From Epiperipatus broadwayi (taxonomy: Eukaryota > Onychophora > Udeonychophora > Euonychophora > Peripatidae): DNA of 64,000 nt. The notes below the pieces were generated by a model, which made no database searches, was not told where the DNA came from, and saw nothing but the letters and a program-made list of their open reading frames with translations. Location: assembly GCA_028023455.1 (NCBI GenBank), contig JAQFVV010000021.1, positions 6,348,853-6,412,852 of the forward strand, written 5' to 3'. Made by a program: the position numbers and the translations under genes. Position 1 is the first letter of the stretch; every line of letters begins with the position of its first letter. Shown here piece after piece: positions 20,690-33,693 of the stretch.

Positions 20690-21500
20690 TGTACTAACAT
20701 TTACTAACATCTCTATTATTACACCAGAAAAGGCTACAAATATCACAATTCTGTTTAGCAATTGGGGCATTTATTTCCAAATCACTAATTATTTATTATT
20801 TTTTTATTTATACAATTCTTAAAATGTATTAATTGCTTAACTCAAATATTGCCTGTTTATGTATTTTATTCTTTGTAATTACAACCGTTTTTTTGCCACT
20901 TGGATATGGGGGAAAGACCACTGAAGAGATAAATAATTTTAGATTGTTTTTTTTTATTTTGAACTTTTACTTACCTAAACTGCATGAATGTTTGTTTAAC
21001 AATAAATTGTTTAAAATTGTTTAACATATAAATTACTTCAAATTCATAATAATACATATTCTAAAATAACTTTTATAGGTTTGTTTGATTAAATATTTAG
21101 CATAAATAATTCATACTTTTAAATTTTGATATATTGATTTTTTTTATGTTAAAACTTACTAAATGTTTATTTTTCAATATCATATTTAAATTAAAATCGT
21201 GATGAAATAGAAAATGTATCTTAAATGTAAATAAGGTGCAAATGAAAATGTAAATTGTATTTTATGTATTAGAAAATTTTGTTTAAATATATAAAAATAC
21301 TGAGTGTAATTTTCATTTTCTTTTAGCTTTTAACTTTTTAATGTAATATTATTTATCATAATAAAAATGAATTCAGTACTGTTATTATATTTATAATATT
21401 TTAAAAAAAGGTTTCTTCTGATTTTATAATTTCAAATTATTTTTACAAATAAATATAGTTATGTTTAATGGCTGTTTTTTTGGTTACCTAATAGTAGCAG
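20690..21500. other. AT-rich stretch, nothing identified
   Basis: A 63-codon open frame at 20833-21024 is hydrophobic but has no recognisable family and lies in very AT-rich sequence. I do not call it a gene. Confidence 0.45.
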
Positions 21501-21513
21501 CAAGTTAGTTTGT

Positions 21514-21828
21514 TTTAAACCACTAAACATCACATGATCACCATTTTTTATGCTTGGTCATAACTGTTTTTAAAACAGGCAAAACTCTCCATACAGCAGT
21601 GCCACTCAGTGCAAGCCAGAGTAATCAATGGATCCTAAGATCTAGGTGCAGTGCTATCAGATCCAAGGCTCATCACTGATGAAAGCCACAAGCTAGAAAC
21701 TGGTCTGGGGATATTGGATGAGTAGGCATTAGATAGGGATTTTATTCACAAGCCTTCTGGCATCCATTGATTACTCTGGCTTGCACTGAGTGGCACTACT
21801 GTATGGAGAGTTTTGCCTGTTTTAATTT
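21514..21828 (+). mobile_element. Foldback hammerhead element of the 466-bp family, with target duplication
   Basis: AAAACAGGCAAAACTCTCC at 21572 is mirrored by GGAGAGTTTTGCCTGTTTTA at 21806-21825. The left end has about 55 more bases (AAACATCACATGATCACC) than the right. AAGTTAGTTTGT (21502-21513) and AAGTAAGTTTGT (21829-21840) flank it and agree at 11 of 12 positions. Only parts of the unit are kept in each orientation. Confidence 0.75.
21670..21711 (+). ncRNA. Hammerhead-like ribozyme in the foldback element
   Basis: TCATCA, CTGATGA, helix II AGC-CACAA-GCT, GAA, ACTGGT (2-bp helix III), C, TGGGGA. Helix I has one A-G mismatch compared with the 466-bp units. Confidence 0.55.
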
Positions 21829-22214
21829 AAGTAAGTTTGTGCTGATATAGTATGTATTCTACCACTGACTACTTCCAGAAGATAACACATTTTCCCATAA
21901 AAAATAATCCATTAGAAATTGAACTATAATATACATTAAATAACTTCATGCATTAATATTCTCATAAATGCAGTTTTGCTGCAGACTCTCTTTTTAGAAA
22001 GCAAATGTTAGAAAAATAATATGTTATGCTCTTACTATAGGAAATAATGTATTTTAAATTTTAATTTATTTATGCATGGTGCAAATAAATACACTGAATG
22101 TATTTATTTATGCAAATATAGTCATAATAAAATAATAAGAAATTAAATTACAATATAAAAAAAAGATATTTATTTATAAAAATGGAATCACTTAGAGTAT
22201 ACATTTCTTAAAAT

Positions 22215-22758
22215 CATAAAGGACTTGAAATCAGCCTTTCAAGCTCTCTGTTATACACTTAATATTATAAACTGATACACATGATCACATACATGTGAAA
22301 AAGATAAATGATCTCCAATATATACATTTCATGCTGAACTAGTGCTCATCAGTTAGTCCAGATCACCATCTCCCACACATATATACAATGAGTGCTCAGT
22401 TTGCAGTTAGTTAGAAAATCTTTAAACTTTAACGGACAAATTTTTCAATCCTCTCCACTTCACAACTTTTTGGCCATCACATTTTCAATTAAATTAACGG
22501 CAGAAGAGTTGTGAAGTGGAGAGGATTGAAGCTTGTCCATTTAAGTTTGAAGATTTGCTATCTTAATATAAACTGAGCACTGATTGTATATATGTGTGGG
22601 AGATGGTGATTTGGACCAACTGATGAGTGTTGGTTCAGCATAAAATGTATATAATCAAGATCATTTATTAATTTCACATGTCTGTGGTCATGTGTATTGG
22701 TTGTATAAGATAGATTGGATAGATGTAGGGAGCTTGAAAGTTGAAGGCCTTATAATTA
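22215..22758. repeat. Palindromic hammerhead/tRNA-box repeat, copy c (longest)
   Basis: Large inverted arms: GGACTTGAAATCAGCC near the left end, and CAATCCTCTCCACTTCACAAC mirrored by GTTGTGAAGTGGAGAGGATTG at the centre. It shows the full unit: central arm, GAGCACTGATTGTATATATG, hammerhead core, CACATG spacer, then the tRNA-like end GTATAAGATAGATTGG. Confidence 0.8.
22310..22364 (-). ncRNA. Hammerhead-like ribozyme, copy c left arm
   Basis: Read on the minus strand: GATCT, GGA, CTAA (helix I), CTGATGA, an imperfect helix II hairpin GCACT/AGCAT, GAA, short helix III from ATGTATAT, A17, then TTGG and AGATC. The GATCT/AGATC and CTAA/TTGG halves pair around an internal GGA bulge. The right arm (about 22600-22655) has AAAA in place of GAAA. 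Confidence 0.55.
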
Positions 22759-22826
22759 CAATAAGTTTAGTATACACAATATACATAATAAGCATAATAA
22801 TGTTCAAGGCTAAATGGGTTTATAAA

Positions 22827-22964
22827 TAATCATTAAAAGCCAATCAATACTTAGACAATCCCAATATCAAATCAATCAACAATTTCAAACTGTATGTAAT
22901 CATTAAAAGCTAATCAATACTTAGACAATCCCAATATCAAATCAAACAACAATTTCAAACTGTT
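22827..22964. repeat. Two-copy tandem repeat, ~70 bp
   Basis: AATCATTAAAAGCCAATC through AACAATTTCAAACTGT is followed at once by a second copy that differs at a few positions. Confidence 0.8.
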
Positions 22965-22965
22965 C

Positions 22966-23640
22966 TCAAGGCAACTTCCTTTTAAAATATACATGTATTT
23001 AAGTATTTCTTACTATCATAAAATTACCAAATTGTGAATTAAATTTATTTACTTATTCCACTTCATTAGTTCACATAGTGTTATCTAATTTGTTTACTTT
23101 ATTGCTTATTAGTTATTTTCTTACCGATTACTTGTTGTCTATAGACCTTTGTTTCTTCATTTAAATCATAATGATGAAAATTTGACTTATGTAAGAAATA
23201 TATTCTACAGATAAATCTTCTATTCTTTTGTAAATACTGTAATCTAATTAATTATTTTTTATTATTTTGTATTAATAAATACATTCACTGTATATCAAAA
23301 TTTAAATGTTTTGATAATTGAGTGCATGTTATATCAGCAACTGTATTAGTCATGTTTACTTTATATTCATAATGGTGAAACAAAAAAATAAAAACAAATA
23401 TAAGTACATATTCTATTGCTATTATTTTAAAAATCTTTATAATAGCACTTCTATAAATAGTAATTCTGATGAAGATAAATAAGATCTCAGTAAAACATCA
23501 GTTGATTGTCTCTTAAAAAATTATCTTTACAACAACTGATCCAAATCTTTTAGATTTACCACAATCCACTTTGTATTAACTATCAAAATTAATTTTCATC
23601 CAGGCTTAATGCAGTGCTTTCTAAAGTTTTTGTTTTAATA
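22966..23640. other. AT-rich stretch, nothing identified
   Basis: No open frame, inverted repeat or match to other parts of the window is evident. Confidence 0.45.
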
Positions 23641-23644
23641 TAAA

Positions 23645-23990
23645 CATATCATCATTATTGTCTTCAACCATTAATCATCCCCACTGCAGCATAAGTCTCT
23701 CCAAGTTCAATATATTTTCTGATCTCTAGCCTCTCTTGTCCTCATCACCCTAGCTCACTTTCTTATTTCATCCATCTATCTCACATGAAGCCTCTTTTTA
23801 GGTCTTTTAAATTTCTTTAAATTCAGTTTAAATTTCAACTGACCAATCTATTATCATCTTTTCTAGCAATGTGTTCAGCCCAAATCCACTTCATTTTCAT
23901 AATTTTTTCAAAGATGTCAGTAACACCTGTTTGCTCACTCACACATGTATTTCATTTTTGATATCTTCTTGTTACTTTTAAAATGCATCT
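23645..23990 (-). pseudogene. RTE LINE 3' fragment
   Basis: Aligns by eye with 58490-58820: ACTGCAG, CTCTCCAAGTTCAAT, TTATTTCATCCATCT, CTATTATCATC and GTCAGTAACACCTGTTTG appear in the same order. It codes, with stops, for the C-terminal tail of the RT protein. The 5' part is absent, typical of incomplete reverse transcription. Confidence 0.8.
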
Positions 23991-24706
23991 CTCCATATTT
24001 ATAAATATAAATATAATTTTATGGTTTCATTTATATGTGCTGATTAAATACGAATATTGTGAATGAAAAAAATGTATTGGAAAACCAGGGCACGTTATGA
24101 AAACTGCCTAGAATATGATGAAGAGAAAATCTTTAATATTTAATATTTGAAAAGAACTGGAATGTTTCTGAAAAATGATTTTAGTGATGTTAACAGACTA
24201 ATAGTTATATCTTACTAATACATGATATGAAAAACTTATTGCACCATAATGGAATGAAGACTTTTATCTCCTTATGCATTTTTGGGAGACTGTAATTTTT
24301 GGAAAATGGTGAAGACTTTTTACTTCAATGATTTAATTTTTTATTTTAGTAACATTCAGAACTTTGTTTATTTTTCAAGATAAACTGCAGTGATTTATTC
24401 TCTCTTAATACTAACTTTATTAATGATTATAAAAAAAATTTTCTTCTTATGGCTACAGTCATCAAAATGATAGTAGGGTTCAGCAATGAACATAAAAGTC
24501 ATTTTATGATTTTATTTCCATGGAAGAATAGTTTTTCCCCTTTTGAAATGTTATTTTTAGGACATGAAGTTTTATGAAAAATATCAGAAAATATGAACAC
24601 TAGTAAGATCAGCTACTGAGAAGTTTATGCTGTTAGATTTTGTCTTGGAAAATTATTAACATCTTCTATTATAGTATTTTCCTGAATATTTGTGATATAT
24701 ATATTG

Positions 24707-25240
24707 CTTATAATACTTCATTCATATATACTTTAATGCAACTAATTTTCTTAAAAACTTCTTTATTTTCTTACAGTTTCAACTGTCCAACAATCTTCAT
24801 CAGAGCTCTATCTTCATCTCTGCTTTACTGCTTTGTATCCAAAACTTGTCTTTCTTCTTTTCTCTAATCCTTTGTGTGATTTTCTTTTTATCAGAAGTAT
24901 ACTCTCTTATTCTTCTCCTTCACTTTCTTTGCATATCTTCATATAATCATATATATTTCTTATAATACTTCATTCATATACACTTTAATGCAAACAATTT
25001 TCTTAAAAACTTCTTTATTTTCTTACAGTTTCAACTGTCCAGCAAAGGATTAGAGAAAAGAAGAAAGACAAGTTTTGGATATAAAGCAGTAAAGCAGAGA
25101 TGAAGATAGAGCTCTGATGAAGACTGCTGGACAGTCAAAACTGTAAGAAAATAAAGAAGTTTTTTAAGAAAATTAGTTGCATTAAAGTGTATATGAATGA
25201 AGTATTATAAGCAATATATATGATTATATGAAGATATGCA
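24707..25240. repeat. 1.3 tandem units of a 252-bp repeat followed by an inverted copy
   Basis: CTTATAATACTTCATTC recurs at 24707 and 24959 (period 252). At about 25045 the orientation flips and GGATTAGAGAAAAGAAG onward mirrors the first unit back to GAAGTATTATAAGC. The mirrored strand has CTGATGA, a hairpin GACTG/CAGTC, then AAAAC; the first unit, read in reverse, has CTGATGA, a hairpin and GAAAC. I could not find a closing helix I, so I do not call a ribozyme. Confidence 0.75.
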
Positions 25241-25585
25241 AAGAAAGTGAAGGAGAAGAATAAAAAAGATTTGTGATGATGGTATTTTAGTTGTATTTAT
25301 AGAATATTTTCGTTATCCAGTATTAATTACTGAAAAAACAAACTTTATTTAAATGTTCAAATTACATTCAATTGAAATGTTGCTGTGTTAAATTTACTAC
25401 AAGCTAAGACAAGAAGATAAGTTGTAAAATAATTGGAGGTATCAAGACAACAAATTATAATAAAGCTCATTAGATGTCAGCAGGGTAAGAATGGATGAGT
25501 TGTCATGTACTTTTAAAGTATTTTCTAATTATTTCATTTGAATATTTATAAATCTATTATTATAAAGTGCTGAAAATATATAATT

Positions 25586-25737
25586 ATTAAGGAGGAAGTA
25601 AACCTCTGATAATGTGCTGTTTCTTAAATATAAATTGTTTTGCAATTAAGCTTTTAAAACTCTTACTGACGATTCAATGCAGGGACATTTATAATATTTA
25701 ATAATTAGTGCATTATCAGAGGTTTACTTTAATCTTA
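25586..25737. repeat. Short inverted-terminal-repeat element (MITE-like)
   Basis: AAGTAAACCTCTGATAATG is mirrored by CATTATCAGAGGTTTACTT about 100 bases away, with weaker mirroring outward (TAATTATTAAG). No coding capacity. The superfamily is unknown. Confidence 0.65.
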
Positions 25738-25739
25738 AT

Positions 25740-26475
25740 TATTAAATACTTATAATAAAAAGGAATTAGTGAGGTAATCAAGAGCTAAAAGCTCCTGGAT
25801 AGGTCATCCTACTATATATTTGATGACCAAATGTCATGTGACTTCTCAAGAAACATATTGAATTATTATTACATTTGTGGCTTGTGTAGATTAATGTGCT
25901 GGCAGAGTGACAGGCTCCAGAGGTCAAGGTTCATGGATTGTGGCTCAGTCTGTCACTTTGGTTCTAAGCAATAAACCTTTCGGTTATCATGTTCATTATA
26001 CTTTATTAGTATAGCTCTACATGGCCAAAGTCAATTAAGATTTTAAAGAATGCAAAACACAAAACAATTTAGGATACACTAATCTCACATTCTGAAGTAA
26101 CTTGCACAATGTGGATATCAGATAGAATAAATAATTTTTCAGTGTTATAATTTTGCAACTACAAATGAAATAGTATAAACAATGTTTTTTGTTCACTTGG
26201 GTTATCATAAAAATTAAAGTACTCTTTACTAGGTTTCTTTAAAATATTACATTTATCATTATCAAACACTGAAATACATCTTGAGAAGTACCATTTTCAG
26301 TGAGTCAAATAAAATCCTGCCATTAAAAGATTTGATTGGGTTAAAAAATCTTCATTGCTAATAATTCATAGACTATATTGGTCGTTTTGATGAATGTACT
26401 ATTGTCTAAAGTTAAAATATGAACATGGATGAAAATGTTATATAATGAGTGTGAATAGTGCTTAACAAACTTTTC
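25740..26475. other. No supported gene
   Basis: Mixed-composition sequence around 25840-26000 (GGCTCCAGAGGTCAAGG) is less AT-rich than its surroundings, but I recognise no family there. Confidence 0.4.
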
Positions 26476-26484
26476 TGAATATCT

Positions 26485-26520
26485 ATATTCCCAGACCGGT
26501 TTCTAGCTGTTGGATATCAT
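26485..26520 (-). repeat. Relic of the 466-bp hammerhead family
   Basis: Read on the minus strand, CAGCTAGAAACCGGTCTGGG matches the GAAAC-ACTAGT-C-TGGGG segment of the ribozyme. The CTGATGA part is missing. Confidence 0.4.
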
Positions 26521-27389
26521 AATATAAAAATACAATGTCACACCCAGAATTTATCTAATAGTTAACTATTAAGTAGAAATAGATTTTGTTCATTATGTTG
26601 CTATTGAATTTTATAACAAAAATGTGAAATATGCAACAAATTAAACTTTGGAAGAATTAAAGATTTGGACAAGAATATATAGCACTTACAGTACTTATAG
26701 GATTATAAGGGGAAGGGAGAGAAGAGAAAAAATAGAATACATGAAAATGTTCATATCGTAGTCTATAAAAAATGATCTAAAGAAAAAATAGGTGAGAATA
26801 ATTAAAGAAGTTGTAGACAATAATGCAAAAAGATGGTATTGTACCTTGAATCTATGACATCAGAGGAGGGTGATTTTGATGATAGAATATTCAGGGCTCT
26901 ATATGCACAAATTTGTTGAAATTTAAGTGTGTAGTATATTCTTTATTTATTTGAATCTTCCAAACTTTTATCATAAATCCATCTATGAACTTACTAACAG
27001 TGGGCATTTATATGCATTAAAATTGAATCTTATTATAAATCTGAAAATAAGATTCTCATAATGCAATGGCATCCTGTTTTAATCATGCTCATGATCTGAG
27101 TTTGAACTTAAATTGAAGATTTAGAATGTTTTTTCAAGCAGCTAGCTCTTAAATCAGAATAACCTGATATTGGTTGATAGATAAATATTTACTATTCTTA
27201 ATTAGAGAATTAAACAGAAATGAAAAATGGTTCAAACTCTTACTATTATCAATTGGAAAACCTGGAAGTAGTTTTCTTGTGATTACTTTTCCGTAAGAGA
27301 ACTGTTGGAAAAATATTTATCCTATATTGGGATATTTAAAAACTATTCTAACTTTCATCTTTGCTAAAAGAGTGACAATTCTCATCAAA

Positions 27390-27575
27390 AAGTAGTGCCA
27401 CCTAGTGCAAGCCATGGTAATCAATGGATGCTAGAAGATTTGTGCATCAAATTCTTATCTAGTGTCTACTTATCCAATATTCCCAGCCTAGGTTATAAAT
27501 CAATGATGATCTTTGGATCTGCAACACCCCACTTAGATCTTTGGATCAAATACAACCCTCCAGCAGCCACCTTTT
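27390..27575 (-). repeat. Degraded single copy of the 466-bp hammerhead family
   Basis: GTAGTGCCACCTAGTGCAAG, ATCAATGGATGC, CTTATCTAGTG and CCAATATTCCCAG follow the order of the 466-bp unit. The ribozyme part is present but damaged (CAATGATGATC). Confidence 0.65.
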
Positions 27576-27794
27576 TTTCTTTTTGGTTACCTTTATTCTG
27601 AAAAATCTCTTAAATATTTTAATATTTTGATAAAAATAAATTAGTAAACATTGTTATAGTCTTTATATGTTTTTTAATTTATGATATTATTTTTCCAAAA
27701 AAAGCATAAATAAATAAAAAAAAGTAATTGAATAATAGTGTATAAAATAAAGTCATACATCACGTGACTTAACTTGATAAGCTTATAATTAGCA

Positions 27795-27850
27795 CGCTCA
27801 GTGGTGGGTCGTGTGAAAGTCTGAGTTCAAACCCCGCATATATTACATAT
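27795..27850 (+). repeat. tRNA-like 3' end of the palindromic hammerhead repeat
   Basis: GTGGGTCGTGTGAAAGTCTG followed by GAGTTCAAACCCCGC, a good match to an RNA polymerase III box B. The same end is at 39070-39105. Confidence 0.5.
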
Positions 27851-28235
27851 ATAAATGCTGGTTTAAGACTGTACAATGTATTATTTTAGTTTTAGTAAAA
27901 GAATAATTTTATTGCTGGGGAATTAATAAGAATTTTAGTGTACCGGAAGTGTCAGAATTGGGATCGATTTCAGGATTTTACATTCCAGAGTCTGAAACTC
28001 TACCAACACACAGGGATAAAGATATAAGTATTTTCTCGAATTATACTTCTTGATTGTAATTTTTTTAATGGCAGTTGCCTGAATTTTTCTTTTGTCAGCC
28101 TGATAAAAATAATTAGATATACATTTACAAATATATACTGGACAATTGCTTGATTTGATTATAGTAGATTACTTGTTTAAAATTTTGACCTTGCTTAATC
28201 TAACCTACCTTAATAAAAATATCGCAGTTTTTTTT

Positions 28236-28302
28236 TCAAACTTGAACCCATGACAAAAGTACGGCAGGCAAGGACGTTAACAATCACGCCACTAAAAACC
28301 CC
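28236..28302 (-). repeat. tRNA-like SINE head
   Basis: Read on the minus strand, TAGTGGCGTGATTG resembles box A, CTTGCCT an anticodon loop and GGGTTCAAGTTTGA box B. Acceptor pairing is poor, so it is a fossil. An A-rich stretch follows. Confidence 0.45.
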
Positions 28303-29432
28303 ATTTTTATATATACGCACAAACCAAATATTATATGAAATCAATTTTTGCCGTGACATCTCATTTATGAGTTATGATGATATTAATAACATTCCGCTAT
28401 TAAAATTATTTTATGGTTTTTATTATTATTATTTGGAAAAAAAAAGTAATATATTTAAAATTCATATTTTATTGAAAAAAATTTTATGTGAAAAGAAGAA
28501 AAAAAAATCATTAATTGATTTTTGCTATGAATTTATGGATAAAATTTAATTATAAAGAAGCAATAAAATTTTATATTTATATTTTATCTTCTTTTTTTTT
28601 TCTGACGAACTTTATTTAGCCTTCAGGTAAGACTACTGTTTGCAAGTAAATAATTAAGTTATAAGAATATAGAAATTTAGATATTTATAAATTGAGTTTG
28701 AATTTTTCTAAATTGTAGATGTTGATTGATGTCATTTTAATATATTACTATTATTATTAATAATAAGTCGTCATGGATGTTATGGTAATGTATATAAATT
28801 TTCAATTCTAATTAATGGCCTTATTAAAGTTTATGACGTAATTGTATAATTAGGATATTAGAATAAATTGTGATAAAAGAGAGAAAACGCAATGTAAAAC
28901 TGTCTCTGATGATGATGATGATAAATACAAACAATTGTACTAATTATTACCTAAAAATTCGAGCTTTTTTCAAGGATAGAACTTTACATAAACATGCATA
29001 ATTTATTAGGACGTATAATTTTATGGATAGATAAAGTCTACAGTTTTTTTTAATGCTTTTTCATATGTGTGACATTTTAATAATATTCCAGTTATTTTTT
29101 ACCATATAGTAATGAACAAATTCTGAAGAAAATGGACTTCACTTTATGGTATTAAAAAAAAAAAAAGAAATAAAATGTTTAATTTTAGATTAACCAATAA
29201 AAAATGCAGCAAAACTTACTTCACTCCCCATTATATTCAAATTTACAAGATTGTAAACAACATAAAAATTCAGAAACATCCATTTTTATTAGAGATGTAT
29301 TTCAGATGTGACCATAATCATTAAGTGAGCTAAGGATTTGAATGTCTGATTTCTTCATCAGAATAATAGTCAGATCTTTAATATTTATGTATATAATTAT
29401 GACTTATTTGTTTTTAAATGGGGGCTCAAAGG
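28303..29432. other. AT-rich stretch, no supported gene
   Basis: Open frames here are short and rich in Lys, Ile and Asn, as expected from base composition. A small GATGAT run is at 28906-28921. Confidence 0.4.
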
Positions 29433-29763
<331 letters not shown>

Positions 29764-30030
29764 TAGTAAAACAGTATATTTAAATCAATTAATAAATTTA
29801 TTTTTAAACATTTCTAAGTAATGGGCCATTAAAAGACACACTAGATCTTATAAGATTAAATCTAATAAAGAATGTACTGTTTGGTTACATATATCTCTAG
29901 TGAAATATTAAATTGTTTTATAAAGACAGCTGATGGTAAAAATTGTGTTTAAATTTTGGTTTTATTTTTTAATATTGAATTTGCTGTAATTCATTTATTT
30001 TGATTGATTAGTTTAGTTGTTTAGATTATA

Positions 30031-32811
30031 ATTTTTTATTTAGGTACTTTTGATTGCAGATCACTATCAAGTGAAGGAAGATTGCAATAATTGGAAGAAC
30101 TGTCTCATATTAAATGGGACATTATTGGACTTTGCGAATTAGAAGAAAAGGTGAAGAGACAATTGATTTAAAAAGTAGACATGTACTCTACTACAAAGCA
30201 AAAGTATTGAAAATATAAGTGGAGTAGGATTCATTAGAATAAAAAATGGAAGAACAACATTGTAACAGATTGGAAAGATTAGTTATTCAACTTAATAGCA
30301 GAAACCAAAGCAGATAATTCAGCTTTATGCCCCAACAAGTTCCCATAGTGATGAAGCAGTAGAAGATTTTTATATGGATACACAAAAGGTTTTTGATCAG
30401 ACTAAACAACATTTTAAAATTGTTATGGAGATTTTAATGCTAGAATTGGAAAACAAATGAAAAATGAAAGTGCTGTAGATAAATTTGGTTCTAGTAATAG
30501 AAATAAGAGTGGGTATAGAATTGTAGAGTTTACAGAAGAATAAAAACTTTATATTATGAATTCTTTTTTTTTTTTGAGAAAAATGTTGAGAGGAAATGGA
30601 CATGGAAGCATCCAAATGAAAGTACAGCAGAATTGGATTATATTTTGATTAACAGAAAATACATATTTCAAGATCATAATGTTCTTAATAAATTCAACAC
30701 AGGAAGTGATCATCAATTAGTAAGATATAAGATACATGTTAATGTGAAACTAGAGAGACAAAAATCACTAAGAAAAACAATATTTAGAGTTGATTTTCCT
30801 AATCTTCAGAAACATTCTAATGAATTTAAAGTAGAACTTTCAAGTCAGTTTCAAGTATTAATAGATTTTGAACATGATTCATATTTAAATGAAATTAATA
30901 AAAAATAACTGATGCACCTTTAAAAACTGCAATAATGATAGCTGGTAAAAAAGCAGAAATTGACCAATAAAATTTCTATTGAGACTAGAGAATTTATGAA
31001 GAAAAAAAGGAATATGAAGACATATAAAAAATGAAGCATTAAAAAGGATTGAAAATCTCAAATTTTGTAAAATGGTGTAAAAAAAAGAATTGATAATGAT
31101 ATAAGAAAGTATAATTGTGAACTAGCAAGGAATGCTTAGAAGAGAATAATAATGGAAAACAACATTTTGGTATTGGTAAGAAACTTATATCTGCCATAAG
31201 AAAAAAAGATGGATCTATTACTGAAAAGAGAGATGACATCATGAAATGAGTAGAAAAGTTCTATCAAGAATTATATAATAATGAAAAACAAGTACCTGCT
31301 ACATGTATATTTTCTCAATTTCCCAGAATTTTAAATGAAAAAGTGACATATGCATTTAAATTTATGAAGAAAGGAAAAGCTCCTGAAATATAGAATTATA
31401 ATTGATATATTAAAAGAAGCAGGTGAAGAAATAGAATTTTTTTTAGCAAAGTTATATACAAATGTTTAAATGATAAAATGTACCAGATGATTGTAAGAAT
31501 GCAATATTAATATTAATATGTAAAAAAAGTGATAAAGAAGGTATTAGAAATTACAGACCTATAAGCCATTTATCAGTTTTATATAATTTTTTTACCTAGA
31601 TAATTACAATTCATTTACAAAGAACTTTGGATTTTAATCAACCAAAAGAACAGACTAGATTTAAAAGTGATTTTAATACAGTAGATCCTAACCTAGTATT
31701 GAGAGAAGTTATAGAAAAAACCAATGGATATGAGTTGCCATTATGCTTTGGATTCGTAGATTATGAAAAGGCATTTGATTCTATAAGAATTTCTTCAGTG
31801 ATTGAAGCATTGGATCATCAATGTATAGACCCCAGATATTGTCATATTCTGAAGACTATTTATAAAAATACAAAAGCAACAATTAGATTATATGATACTA
31901 GGAAGGTTAACATTGAGAAGAGTGTAAGACAAGGTGATTCCATATCTCCTTGTCGATTCCATATCTCCAAAACTTTTTACAGCAGTGCTGCAAGAAATAT
32001 TTTTGTGAATTAAACTGGGGAACTAAAGAAGTAAAAGTAAATGGAGATTATTGAAGTCATTTACAGTTTACAAGTGATGTAACTGTTTTTGCAAATAATG
32101 TTTTAGAGCTTCAAGAAATGTTGCCAGAGTTATCCGGTGAAAGTAAGAAAGTAGAACTAAAGGTAAATATTAAAAAAGATTAAAATAATGTTCAATGGAT
32201 TTTCTCAAAAGATGAAAATAAAGATTGATTATGATGAGTTAGAAGAAGTTAACAACTACAAATACCTTGGTCAGATTATTAATACAAATGGAAACATAAT
32301 GGCTGAAATCAATCATAGAATTAAAGTTGGTTGGAGTGCTTTTGATAGAAATAACTTAATATTAAAAGGAAATATGACTATGTGTTTGAAAAAAAAGGTT
32401 TTAATAAATGGGTTTTACCAGTTCCTACTTATAAATCTGAGACTTGGACACTTAATAGAATGAGCAATACAGAGACTTTACAACATCACCCAAAGAAGTA
32501 TGGAGAGATGCATGTTAGGACTAAAGTAATAGATCAAAAATGCAATATATGGATAAGAGAACAAACAGATGTTACTGATGTCATTGAAAGAATTAAAAGG
32601 CTGGAAGTGAGCTTAACATATTGATAGAAAGGATGATAATAGATGGACAATTGAAATCTTAAATTGGTTTCCAAAAGATTGCTAGAAAATGACCACATGT
32701 GAGATGGATGGATGAATTAAGAAACTGTGCAGGGGTGATTTAGAGAAGAGAGACTAAAGAACGGAAAAGTTGGATTGAACATGGAGAGACCTTCATTCTG
32801 CAGTGGATGGA
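30031..32811 (+). pseudogene. RTE-type LINE, heavily decayed copy
   Basis: Aligns with the minus-strand copy at 58476-61434 over the endonuclease, linker and RT. Recognisable parts: GVDYILINRKYIF-like at about 30633, FDSIRI and VRQGDS at 31780-31945 (RT motifs A and B), YDELEEVNNYKYLGQIINT at 32230-32290. Many stops and indels; the FADD box is lost in a gap after about 32040. Its 3' tail is split: CAGTGGATGGA at 32801 is followed by the satellite array, and the tail resumes at 36657. Confidence 0.85.
32801..32811. repeat. Target-site duplication, left copy
   Basis: CAGTGGATGGA, repeated at 36657-36667 on the far side of the 466-bp array. The uninterrupted RTE tail reads CAGTGGATGGATAATGG, as expected for a duplicated target. 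Confidence 0.85.
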
Positions 32812-32927
32812 TTCAAAACAAAACAACACTCTCCATATAGTAGTGCCATCTTGTGCTAACAAGAGCAATCAATGGATGCCAGAAGGCTTGTGCATAAAAT
32901 CCCTATCTAGTGCCTACTCATCCAATA

Positions 32928-32969
32928 TCCCCAGACTAGTTTCTGGCTTGTGGCCTTCATCAGTGAGGA
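32928..32969 (-). ncRNA. Hammerhead ribozyme, inverted first unit of the 466-bp array
   Basis: Same fold as at 33652 but on the minus strand. The partial second unit (33394-33435) has C3 changed to A and is probably dead. Confidence 0.6.
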
Positions 32970-33651
32970 GCCTTGGATCTGAGAGCACTGCACCTAGATA
33001 TTAGGATCTAATGCAACACTCCAGCACCCACCTTTTAACACTATTTAACTACAAAACTATGAGAATGAAATTGAAAACACTATTAATATTTTCAATCCAA
33101 GCTCAGTAGCTTATATAGTCATATGGGTCTGAACTCAATTCAGTACCCATACATTTTGGTGTCTTTGGCTCTTTAACAACCATAGCCACCACTATCCTAT
33201 TAGGCAGGATTGGTGTTAAACCATTAAACATCACATGATCACTATCTCATACTAGCACAATAATTGTTATTAAACAATTCAAAACAAAACAACACTCTCC
33301 ATATAGTAGTGCCATCTTGTGCTAACAAGAGCAATCAATGGATGCCAGAAGGCTTGTGCATAAAATCCCTATCTAGTACCTACTCATCCAATATCCCCAG
33401 ACTAGTTTCTGGCTTGTGGCCTTCATCATTGAGGAGCTTGGATCTGAGAGAGCCAAAGACACCAAAATGTATGGGTACTGAATTGAGTTCAGACCCATAT
33501 GACTATATAAGCTACTGAGCTTGGATTGAAAATATTAATAGTGTTTTCAATTTCATTCTCATAGTTTTGTAGTTAAATAGAGTTAAAAGGTGGGTGCTGG
33601 AGGGTTGCATTAGATCCTAATATCTAGGTGCAGTGCTCTCAGATCCAAGGC

Positions 33652-33693
33652 TCCTCACTGATGAAGGCCACAAGCCAGAAACTAGTCTGGGGA
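33652..33693 (+). ncRNA. Hammerhead ribozyme, 466-bp array, plus-strand unit 1
   Basis: TCCTCA (helix I), CTGATGA, helix II GGC-CACAA-GCC flanked by an A-A mismatch, GAA, ACTAGT (helix III of two pairs with a two-base loop), C17, TGGGGA closing helix I with six pairs, one of them G-U. The very short helix III is unusual; the newt satellite hammerhead has the same trait and is thought to work as a dimer. Confidence 0.65.

Noticed and set aside
20833-21024. Small hydrophobic protein
   Set aside because: Composition is explained by AT richness, and no family is recognised.
24760-25150. Hammerhead ribozyme call in the 252-bp repeat
   Set aside because: Core and helix II are present, but no helix I partner was found and one copy has AAAAC. 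Kept as a finding only.
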